Shown here piece after piece: positions 9,521 through 15,363 of a stretch of 15,363 nt of DNA. The position numbers and the translations under genes are program-made. Position 1 is the stretch's first letter; the number at the start of each line of letters is the position of its first letter. The notes below the pieces were generated by a model, which saw nothing but the letters and a program-made list of their open reading frames with translations, had not been told where the DNA came from and ran no database searches. Source of the stretch: an uncultured Desulfobacteraceae bacterium (GTDB taxonomy: Bacteria > Desulfobacterota > Desulfobacteria > Desulfobacterales > UBA2174); contig CALJLV010000079.1 of assembly GCA_937982505.1 (NCBI GenBank), forward strand, positions 1 through 15,363. The letters are read 5' to 3'.

Positions 9521-11251
9521 TCAGGTCTGCTTCTGGATCTTGGCCCAGGTATCACGCAGCGTCGCGCTGCGGTTGAAGACCGGCCGCCCCGGCCGGCTCT
9601 CGACCTGGTCGGCGCAGAAATACCCCAGCCGCTCGAACTGGAAGATATCGCCGGGAGCGGCCTGCGCCAGGCTCGGTTCGAGCTGGCAGGCGGTCAGGAC
9701 GGTGAGTGAATCGGGGGCGACCCGATCCAGGAAAGTTTCGCCTTCGGGCGCATCGCCCGGGTTGTCGAGCCTGAAAAGGTGGTCGTAGAGCCGCACCTCG
9801 GCCGCCACGGCACCATGGGCCGCCACCCAGTGCAGGGTGGCCTTGGGTTTGCGCCCGTCCGGGGCATCCCCGCCGCGGGTGGCCGGATCGTAGGTGCAGC
9901 GCAGCTCCGTAATCTCCCCGCTCAGGGAGTCCCGGATCACCCCGGTGCAGGTGATAAAGTAGGCGTAGCGCAGGCGCACTTCCCGGCCCGGGGCCAGGCG
10001 GAAGAACTTCTTGGGCGGATCCTCCATGAAATCGTCGCGTTCGATGTAGATCTCGCGCCCGAAAGGAACCTGCCGGGTGCCCGCGGCCACATCTTCCGGG
10101 TTGTTGACCGCCTCGAGCATTTCGCGGCCCTCGGCCGGATAGTTTTCGATGACCACCTTGAGGGGCCGCAGCACCGCCATGACCCGCGGGGCGCGGCGGT
10201 TGAGGTCCTCGCGCAGGCAGTGCTCCAGCAGGGCGTAGTCCACCACGCTGTAGGCCCGGGCCACGCCGATGCGGTCGCAGAAATTGCGGATCGCCTCGGG
10301 GGTGTAGCCCCGCCGCCGCAGGCCGCTCAAGGTGGGCATGCGCGGGTCGTCCCAGCCGCTGACGATCCCCTCGGTGACCAGCTGCAGCAGCTTGCGCTTG
10401 CTCATGACGGTGCGCGTCAGATTCAGACGGGCAAACTCGTACTGGCGCGGCCGGTCGGGCACCTGGAGGGTGTCCAGGATCCAGTCGTAAATCTCGCGGT
10501 TGTTTTCGAACTCCAGGGTGCAGACGGAATGGGTGATGCCCTCGATGGCGTCCGACAGGCAATGGGCGAAATCGTAGAGGGGGTAGATGCACCAGCGGTC
10601 CCCGGTGCGGTGATGGGGCACCTTGCGGATCCGGTAAAGGGTCGGGTCGCGCATCACCAGGTTGGGATGGGCCATGTCGATCCTGGCCCGCAGCACCCGG
10701 CTGCCGTCCGGGTAGAGCCCTCGGCGCATCCCTTCGAAAAGCTCCAGGTTCTCTTGCGACGAACGGTTCCGGTAGGGGCTGTCGCGGCCCGGTTCCGTAA
10801 GAGTGCCGCGGTAGTCGCGGATCTGCTCGGCGCTCAGGTCGTCCACGTAGGCCTTGCCCATCCGAATCAGCCGGCAGGCGAAATCGTAGAGCCGCTCGAA
10901 ATAGTCCGAAGCATAGTAGCAACGATCCTCCCAATCGAACCCCAGCCAGCGCACGTCGGCCTGGATCGCCTCGACGTATTCCACCTCCTCCTTAGTCGGA
11001 TTGGTGTCGTCGAAGCGCAGGTTGCAGGTGCCGTTGAACTGCCGGGCGATGCCGAAGTTCAGACATATGGACTTGGCGTGCCCGATGTGCAGGTACCCGT
11101 TGGGTTCGGGGGGAAAACGGGTGGCCACCCGGCCGCCGCGTACCCCGGCGGCCACGTCGGCGGCCACGATCTGGCGGATGAAATCCAGTGACTTTTCGGC
11201 TTCCGGCCCCGAAGCGGCCGGCTGGGCGAAGCGATCTGTGGCTGCAGCCAT
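9521..11251 (-). CDS. glnS: Glutaminyl-tRNA synthetase
   Basis: This class Ic synthetase charges tRNA-Gln with glutamine in the cytosol. The product has 576 residues, close to the usual 550-570. The HIGH motif is in PEPNGYLHIGHAK (55-58) and the KMSKS-type loop reads MSKRK (283-287). The zinc-free catalytic core is followed by the two C-terminal anticodon-binding beta-barrels (about 350-560, with EIYIERDDFMEDPPKKFFRL). GlnRS rather than GluRS is indicated by the FDDTNP and LYDFAHCLSDAIEGITHS segments. The ATG at 11251 has AAGGAAA about 8 bases upstream. Its presence suggests direct charging of tRNA-Gln, without needing GatCAB for this amino acid. It heads a two-gene unit with rmuC and is divergent from the selenoperoxiredoxin. 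Confidence 0.97.
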   Translation of the reverse strand: MAAATDRFAQPAASGPEAEKSLDFIRQIVAADVAAGVRGGRVATRFPPEPNGYLHIGHAKSICLNFGIARQFNGTCNLRFDDTNPTKEEVEYVEAIQADVRWLGFDWEDRCYYASDYFERLYDFACRLIRMGKAYVDDLSAEQIRDYRGTLTEPGRDSPYRNRSSQENLELFEGMRRGLYPDGSRVLRARIDMAHPNLVMRDPTLYRIRKVPHHRTGDRWCIYPLYDFAHCLSDAIEGITHSVCTLEFENNREIYDWILDTLQVPDRPRQYEFARLNLTRTVMSKRKLLQLVTEGIVSGWDDPRMPTLSGLRRRGYTPEAIRNFCDRIGVARAYSVVDYALLEHCLREDLNRRAPRVMAVLRPLKVVIENYPAEGREMLEAVNNPEDVAAGTRQVPFGREIYIERDDFMEDPPKKFFRLAPGREVRLRYAYFITCTGVIRDSLSGEITELRCTYDPATRGGDAPDGRKPKATLHWVAAHGAVAAEVRLYDHLFRLDNPGDAPEGETFLDRVAPDSLTVLTACQLEPSLAQAAPGDIFQFERLGYFCADQVESRPGRPVFNRSATLRDTWAKIQKQT

Positions 11252-11586
11252 GCGATTTCCTTTTCCTTGGGGTCAAGCAGCGGCGGGGACGGCCGGGAGG
11301 CCGGTCCTGGCGTGCCCTTTTGGCCGGCGCCGCCAGCCGGTGGCCTTATCTTTCATATTTCCATCCACGGGTCAACCAGGGGCCATGCACCCGTGGCCCT
11401 GCCGATGTCGGAACCCGCCTTCACCCCGTTCCATCCTGAAATCCCTTTTGTCAAGCTCACCCTGAGCCCCCGGCCTCGACGGGGGCCTGGCCGCGACACC
11501 GCGATAATTTCCCTTTGCTTGATCTGGAAAAATTGATAAGGATTCTCATTCGACTTGGGTCAACCTTAAAATCGAAAGGAGGTCCG
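11252..11586. promoter_or_regulatory. Divergent intergenic region, glnS / selenoperoxiredoxin
   Basis: This 335-bp stretch carries no convincing gene. A minus-strand TTGACC (11375-11370) followed 17 bases later by AAGATA is a weak promoter candidate for glnS. It overlaps a perfect 8-bp inverted repeat CCACGGGT/ACCCGTGG (11365-11372 and 11389-11396). A second hairpin GCCCCC/GGGGGC lies at 11466-11486. The last 90 bases are AT-rich and contain a Fur-like box (11535-11553), then the ribosome-binding site of the peroxiredoxin. I cannot name a confident -35/-10 for the plus-strand gene. Confidence 0.5.
11535..11553. promoter_or_regulatory. Fur-box-like site upstream of selenoperoxiredoxin
   Basis: GATAAGGATTCTCATTCGA matches the 19-bp Fur consensus (GATAATGATAATCATTATC) at 13 positions by eye, with the first half and the central CATT best conserved. 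It lies 34 bases before the upstream ATG of the peroxiredoxin. Iron- or peroxide-linked control would suit the gene. The match is moderate and no promoter is defined around it. Confidence 0.4.
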
Positions 11587-12315
11587 ATGCCCGAAGAGAT
11601 GAAAGTCGGCTGCGCCCGCCCCACGGGCGGGCCCGTCGGGGAGGGACCCGCCGCCCCGGCCACGTCACCGTCAACCCCAACCGCACCCGCAAAGGAGGTC
11701 TCCCCCATGATCATGGTCGGCCGCAAGGCGCCGGATTTCGCCGCTCCCGCCTACCATCAAGGCCAGTTCGTTTCCGTGAAGCTTTCCGAGTACCTGGGCA
11801 AATGGGTGCTGCTGTGCTTCTACCCGGGCGATTTCACCTTTGTCTGAGCGACCGAAATTTCGGCGGTCGCCGAAAAGAACAAGGCTTACGAGGCCCTGGG
11901 CGTCCAGGTCCTGTCCATGAGCATCGACAGCGTCTTTGTGCACAAGATGTGGAATGACGTGGAACTGTCCAAGATGGTGGCCGGCGGCATTCCCTTCCCC
12001 ATGCTCTCGGACGCCGGCGGCAAGGTCGGTGCCGCCTTCGGCGTTTACGACGACCAGGCCGGGGTGGAAACCCGGGGACGCTTCATCATCGATCCGGACG
12101 GCGTGATCCAGGGCTACGAGATCCTCACGCCACCGGTGGGCCGCAACATCGACGAGACCCTGCGCCAGGTCCAGGCCTTCCAGCTGGTCCGCGCCAGCAA
12201 GGGCACCGAGGCGACCCCCTCGGGATGGCGCCCGGGCAAGATGACCCTCAAACCCAGCCCGGATCTGGTGGGCAGGGTCTGGGAAGTCTGGAAGACCGAC
12301 ATGGCCTTCGATTGA
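11587..12315 (+). CDS. Selenocysteine-containing peroxiredoxin (AhpC/Prx family), TGA read as Sec
   Basis: Peroxiredoxins reduce H2O2 and organic peroxides in the cytosol. The reading frame is open from ATG 11587 to TGA 12313-12315 except for one TGA at 11845-11847. That TGA falls exactly at the peroxidatic residue: FYPGDFTFV-U-ATE, where Cys forms read TFVCPTE. Frame and homology continue unbroken after it (LSMSIDSVFVHKMWN, GGIPFPMLSD, RGRFIIDPDG). Sec is residue 87 of 242, or 47 of 202 if translation starts at the inner ATG 11707. Both starts follow the same AAAGGAGGTC sequence (11575-11584 and 11691-11700). The 40 extra residues are Pro/Ala-rich, with one Cys (Cys9). The usual resolving Cys (EVCP in AhpC) is Thr210 in EATPSGW, so a different recycling route, perhaps via Cys77 or an external thiol, is likely. 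It is a single-gene unit with its own terminator. Confidence 0.93.
11845..11875 (+). promoter_or_regulatory. Bacterial SECIS element following the Sec TGA
   Basis: After TGA (11845-11847), TTTCGGC (11858-11864) pairs perfectly with GCCGAAA (11869-11875) around the tetraloop GGTC (11865-11868). The loop begins 17 bases after the TGA, inside the 16-37 base window described for bacterial SECIS elements. It has G at its first two positions, as SelB recognition needs, and GGUC is also found in the apical loop of the E. coli fdhF element. An alternative 7-bp stem (11848-11854 with 11864-11870) places the loop too near the TGA. Confidence 0.8.
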
Positions 12316-12343
12316 TCCAGCCCGCACATCCCACCGTTTCTCC

Positions 12344-12378
12344 CCGGGGAGCGGCAGCCGCCGCTTCCCGGTTTTGTT
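12344..12378 (+). terminator. Rho-independent terminator of the selenoperoxiredoxin gene
   Basis: A 12-bp GC-rich stem (12344-12355 with 12360-12371, one G-T pair) carries an AGCC tetraloop and is followed by TTTTGTT. It lies 28 bp past the stop codon and separates the peroxiredoxin from the SDR gene. Confidence 0.9.
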
Positions 12379-12484
12379 CGGGCCCCGGCCGCCCCAGGCC
12401 CGCGGCCAGGCCGAGACTCGCCTCCTGCCTGACCGCAGATGACCGGACCGGTGGCGCGCACCCCCCCCGGAGAAAGGACGATCC

Positions 12485-13324
12485 ATGACGATGCCAGCCC
12501 CCTTCAACGACAAGGTCGTGGTGGTCACCGGCGGTGCCAGCGGCATCGGTCTGGCCCTGGCGCGCCGCTTCGCCCGCGACAAGGCGCGCATCGCCATCCT
12601 GGACCTGGATGCCGACGGGGCCCGGGATGAAGCCCAGCTCCTGGCCGCGACGGGGATCCAGACCGTCGCGCTGGCCTGCGACGTGTCGCGCCGCGCGGAT
12701 TGCCGGAATGCCGTCGACCGGGTCCTGGAGCGCTTCGGCGGGATCGACGTGCTGATCAACAACGCCGGGATCACGGCCCGGGACCGGTTCGTGGAAACCC
12801 GGGCCGAGGTCTTCGACCGGGTTATGGCGGTCAACTTCTTCGGCGCCCTCCACTGCACCCAGGCGGCCATCGCCAGCCTGCGCCGGCGCCGCGGTCTGAT
12901 CATGGTGGTCGAAAGCCTGGCCGGGGTCTCCCCCCTGCTGGGGCGAAGCGCCTACTGCGCCAGCAAGCACGCCCTGCACGGCCTCTTCACGACCCTGCGC
13001 GCCGAGCTGCGCCACGAAGGGGTCCACGTGTTGATCGCCTGCCCCGGGTTCGTCCAGACCAACCTCCAGCGCCGGGCCCTGGGCGGGGACGGACGCGTCA
13101 CCGACCGGCCCCAGTCCCGGGTCGGGGGCCAGACGACCCCCGAACAGGTGGCCGAGGAACTCTACCGGGCCGCGGTGCGCCGCCGCCCCCTGGCGGTGCT
13201 GACCCCGGTGGGCAAGCTGGCCTATGCCATCAGCCGTCTGGCGCCCCATTTCTACGAGCGCCTGATGGCCCGGCGGCTGGCCGTGGAACTGGGCCGCGGG
13301 CAGATGCCGGAGGCCCGGCCATGA
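12485..13324 (+). CDS. Classical short-chain dehydrogenase/reductase (SDR), substrate unknown
   Basis: The product is a 279-residue Rossmann-fold NAD(P)-dependent oxidoreductase. The cofactor motif TGGASGIG is at 15-22, with LDLDA at the end of beta-2 (an acidic residue there favours NAD+). NNAG is at 92-95. The catalytic Ser144, Tyr157 and Lys161 (YCASK) are present; the residue before Ser144 is Glu rather than the common Ser. CPGFVQTN at 186-193 is the usual post-active-site loop. The C-terminal 40 residues are Arg-rich with a hydrophobic patch, perhaps membrane-associated. A purine-rich AGAAAGGA precedes the ATG. Its stop overlaps the start of the ferredoxin-nitroreductase gene (ATGA), so the two are coupled. 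Substrate cannot be told from sequence. Confidence 0.9.
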   Translation: MTMPAPFNDKVVVVTGGASGIGLALARRFARDKARIAILDLDADGARDEAQLLAATGIQTVALACDVSRRADCRNAVDRVLERFGGIDVLINNAGITARDRFVETRAEVFDRVMAVNFFGALHCTQAAIASLRRRRGLIMVVESLAGVSPLLGRSAYCASKHALHGLFTTLRAELRHEGVHVLIACPGFVQTNLQRRALGGDGRVTDRPQSRVGGQTTPEQVAEELYRAAVRRRPLAVLTPVGKLAYAISRLAPHFYERLMARRLAVELGRGQMPEARP

Positions 13325-14244
13325 TCCGGGTCGACCGCTCGGTCAGCACCCGCATCGAAACCTCCCGCTGCATCGGCTGCGGAGCGTGCGTGGCCGTCTG
13401 CCCCGCCCAGACGCTGCGGCTGGTCGACGGCAAGGCCGTGGTGGCCGGCGCCGAATCGCTGGCCTGCGGCCATTGCGCCGCCGCCTGCCCGCAGGAGGCC
13501 GTGACGGTGGAGGCTCTCGACCCGGTCCAGGCCCGCTTTGCCACCTTCGAGGCCGACCCCCGCTGGTTGCCCCCCGGCCGGTCCGATCTGGCCCAGCTGG
13601 CGCGCCTGATGGCCTCGCGCCGCAGTTGCCGCAACTTCACCGGGGACCCGGTGCCCCTGGCCCGGCTCGAAGACCTGGTCCGCATCGGCATCACCGCGCC
13701 CTCGGGATCCAACTGCCAGCCCTGGACCTTCACCCTCCTGCCCGACCGGACAGCCGTCCTGGCCCTGGCCCGGGAGGTGGCCGCCTTCTTCGCCCGCCTC
13801 AACCGGCGGGCCGAAAGCGCCTGGCTGCGCTGGCTGCTGCGCGTCGCCGGCCGGCCTCAGCTCGATTTTTACTTTCGCAACTACCATGATGCGGTGGCGG
13901 AAAACCTGAGCCAATGGGAGCAGACCGGCTGCGACCGGCTCTTTCACGGGGCCCCGGCCGCCATGGTGGTGGCCTCCCGACCGGCGAGCTGCCCCATCGA
14001 GGACTGCCTCCTGGCCACCGGACAGATCCTGCTGGCGGCCCATGCCATGGGGCTGGGCACCTGCCTGATCGGCTTTGCCGTCTCGGCCCTCCAGCACGAC
14101 CGGGCCATCCCCCGGCGCCTGGGGCTGGGCCCCGACGAGACGGTGCGGGCCGTCATCGCCCTGGGCCATCCGGCCGAGGCCTACCGGCGCCCCGCCGGAC
14201 GCCGGGCGGTGACCGTGCGCCGCTTTGCCGGCCACAAAGAGTGA
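13321..14244 (+). CDS. Nitroreductase-family flavoprotein with N-terminal ferredoxin domain
   Basis: This 307-residue fusion joins a 4Fe-4S ferredoxin-like domain (about 12-62) to an FMN-dependent nitroreductase domain (about 95-300). Such fusions are common in anaerobes and presumably pass electrons from ferredoxin-type donors to the flavin; natural substrates are mostly unknown. Cluster I ligands are Cys17, Cys20, Cys23 and Cys27 (CIGCGACVAVCP). The second motif has only Cys49, Cys52 and Cys56 (CGHCAAACP), with Ser46 at the expected first position. The nitroreductase part starts with RRSCRNFTGDPVP, and APSGSNCQPW is the typical FMN-phosphate and active-site segment. GLGTCLIGF is the conserved C-terminal stretch. 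The ATG overlaps the SDR stop by 4 bp and has GGAGG upstream. Confidence 0.92.
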   Translation: MIRVDRSVSTRIETSRCIGCGACVAVCPAQTLRLVDGKAVVAGAESLACGHCAAACPQEAVTVEALDPVQARFATFEADPRWLPPGRSDLAQLARLMASRRSCRNFTGDPVPLARLEDLVRIGITAPSGSNCQPWTFTLLPDRTAVLALAREVAAFFARLNRRAESAWLRWLLRVAGRPQLDFYFRNYHDAVAENLSQWEQTGCDRLFHGAPAAMVVASRPASCPIEDCLLATGQILLAAHAMGLGTCLIGFAVSALQHDRAIPRRLGLGPDETVRAVIALGHPAEAYRRPAGRRAVTVRRFAGHKE

Positions 14245-14298
14245 ACGGCGCCGAATTTCGGCGAGAGATGCGCCGCCGGCATCGGGCCAAGGAATGAA

Positions 14299-14331
14299 GC
14301 GCCGGGCCGATTCTTCGCAATTGCCCGGCGC
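14299..14331. terminator. Possible bidirectional terminator between convergent genes
   Basis: GCGCCGGGC (14299-14307) and GCCCGGCGC (14323-14331) form a perfect 9-bp stem with a 15-nt loop in the 109-bp gap between convergent genes. No T tract follows on either strand, so it is not a canonical intrinsic terminator. A smaller hairpin CGCCGA/TCGGCG lies at 14249-14263 just after the nitroreductase stop. Confidence 0.4.
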
Positions 14332-14353
14332 AGCGGGAAAGCGGCGCCACGGT

Positions 14354-15363
14354 CTAGCGGATCCGGCTCAGCACTCCGAGTACGCCCCGGCCAAAGGCGG
14401 CCATCTGCCAGCGGTGGATCTCGGGCAGGGCCTCCAGTTCCCTGAGCCGCCGCGGGTCGGCCTGGGCGATGGCCGCCAACTGGGCCTTGCTGAAGAGAAC
14501 GGCCGGATCCAGACCCAGGGCCGCGGCCCGGCGGTCGCGCCAGGCGCGCAGGTGCTGCATGCGCTCGGCCACCCGGGGGCCGAAGGACGGCCGGGTCTGG
14601 CGTGGATAGCGCGGCAGACGGGATTCGGGCAGGTTCAGGGCCGCCTGGACGGCACCCAGCAGGGCGGAACCATGGATCTGGATCTGGCGGGGGCTCAAGG
14701 CCCTGGAGTCCGCCAGGGCCTCCATCGTGGCGGGTTTGGCCTGGGCCAGCTGCAAGAGGCTGGCGTTGCCGAAGACCTTGAACAAAGGCCGGTCCTTGCG
14801 CGCCGCCAGCGTTACGCGCAGCTGAAGCAGGGCCTCGAGGACCGCCAGGCTGCGCCGATCCAGGCGGCCCGCCCCCTTGAAGCGCAAAAAGAGAGGGCCG
14901 GCGTCCGCCTCGGCCGGCCGTACCTGGCTCAACAGGGCACATTCCTCCAGGACCCAGGCCAGACGGCCTTGGGCGTCCAGTTCGGCGCGCAGCCGGTCGG
15001 CCAGTTCCACCAGATAGAGAACGTCCCGGGCCGCGTAAGCCACCATGGCGTCGGGCAGGGGACGCTGGGACCAGTCTTTTTTCTGGAATTGCTTGTCGAG
15101 CTGGACCCCGAAATAACGGCGCACCAGCGATTCCAGGCCGGTTTCGGCCAGCCCCAGAAAGGTGGCGGCGATCTGGGTGTCGAAAAGATTGTCGATGACG
15201 ATGCCGTAGTCGCGGTAAAGAGACCGCACGTCGTAATCGGCGCCGTGAAAGACCTTGCAGATCCGCGGCGATGAAAAGACCGGGGCCAGAACGGACAGAT
15301 CCGCCACTGCCAGGGTGTCGATGACGAAACTGCCCGCCGCGGAGGCCATCTGCACCAGGCAAA
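14354..15363 (-). CDS. rnd: Ribonuclease D (3'-5' exoribonuclease), N-terminus cut by window edge
   Basis: RNase D trims 3' ends of tRNA precursors and other small RNAs. The frame is open to the right edge, starting mid-protein at CLVQMAS, a segment that lies near residue 40-50 in the family. The first exonuclease motif (D-x-E) is therefore outside the window. The second motif FHGADYDVRSL is present with its conserved Asp. The third, YAARDVLYL, has the Tyr and Asp of the DEDDy class. A C-terminal HRDC RNA-binding domain is visible (RAWRDRRAAALGLDPAVLF through LPEIHRWQ). About 335 residues are seen. It converges on the ferredoxin-nitroreductase gene. The product would act on the tRNAs made nearby, though that proximity is probably coincidental. 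Confidence 0.93.
   Translation of the reverse strand, partial: CLVQMASAAGSFVIDTLAVADLSVLAPVFSSPRICKVFHGADYDVRSLYRDYGIVIDNLFDTQIAATFLGLAETGLESLVRRYFGVQLDKQFQKKDWSQRPLPDAMVAYAARDVLYLVELADRLRAELDAQGRLAWVLEECALLSQVRPAEADAGPLFLRFKGAGRLDRRSLAVLEALLQLRVTLAARKDRPLFKVFGNASLLQLAQAKPATMEALADSRALSPRQIQIHGSALLGAVQAALNLPESRLPRYPRQTRPSFGPRVAERMQHLRAWRDRRAAALGLDPAVLFSKAQLAAIAQADPRRLRELEALPEIHRWQMAAFGRGVLGVLSRIR

Noticed and set aside
7906..9576. A 556-codon plus-strand ORF opposite rmuC
   Set aside because: Antisense shadow of rmuC; no recognisable domain and no ribosome-binding site.
9779..11191. A 470-codon plus-strand ORF opposite glnS
   Set aside because: Antisense shadow of glnS, produced by GC-biased codon positions.
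11515..11847. A separate 110-residue protein ending at TGA 11847
   Set aside because: It is the 5' part of the selenoperoxiredoxin; the TGA is the Sec codon and the family sequence continues in the same frame.

Overview
The window looks like chromosome from a GC-rich, anaerobic-type member of the Desulfobacterota (the former Deltaproteobacteria, near Desulfosarcina/Desulfobacteraceae). This is an inference. It rests on the high GC, the tig-clpP-clpX-lon gene order, CCA encoded in all four tRNA genes, a directly glutaminylating GlnRS, a ferredoxin-nitroreductase fusion, and above all a peroxiredoxin whose catalytic residue is encoded by an in-frame TGA (selenocysteine). The host should therefore carry selA, selB, selC and selD elsewhere.

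Layout. Positions 1-540 hold no intact gene, only decayed sequence, including a broken SecA-like motif pair at about 188-299. A minus-strand tRNA pair (Val-UAC then Asp-GUC) with its own promoter and terminator lies at 542-841. A protein-quality-control operon on the minus strand spans 893-6678: trigger factor, ClpP, ClpX and Lon. Upstream of it is a minus-strand tRNA-Leu(UAG) with a promoter and a terminator-like hairpin. A divergent tRNA-Pro(UGG) with a terminator follows. Next comes about 650 bp of decayed DNA, including an AlbA_2/RecG-like pseudogene with an internal deletion and a frameshift. Minus-strand glnS and rmuC form a tight pair at 7927-11251. The selenoprotein peroxiredoxin (11587-12315, plus strand) is transcribed divergently from glnS. 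It has a SECIS-type hairpin just after the TGA, a possible Fur box upstream and a strong terminator. It is followed by an overlapping SDR oxidoreductase and ferredoxin-nitroreductase pair (plus strand). A convergent, edge-truncated RNase D gene (rnd) closes the window.

How the genes fit together. Tig folds nascent chains, ClpXP and Lon degrade failed or regulatory proteins, and four tRNA genes plus glnS and rnd serve translation and RNA maturation. The selenoperoxiredoxin, SDR and nitroreductase are redox enzymes. The peroxiredoxin is separated from the other two by a terminator, so they probably form different transcription units. Both decayed regions lie immediately 3' of tRNA genes, which fits past integration and loss of mobile DNA at those sites.

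The observation most worth follow-up is the TGA-containing peroxiredoxin. A standard gene caller would split it into two false ORFs. It also lacks the usual C-terminal resolving cysteine and has two in-frame starts, each behind the same ribosome-binding sequence.
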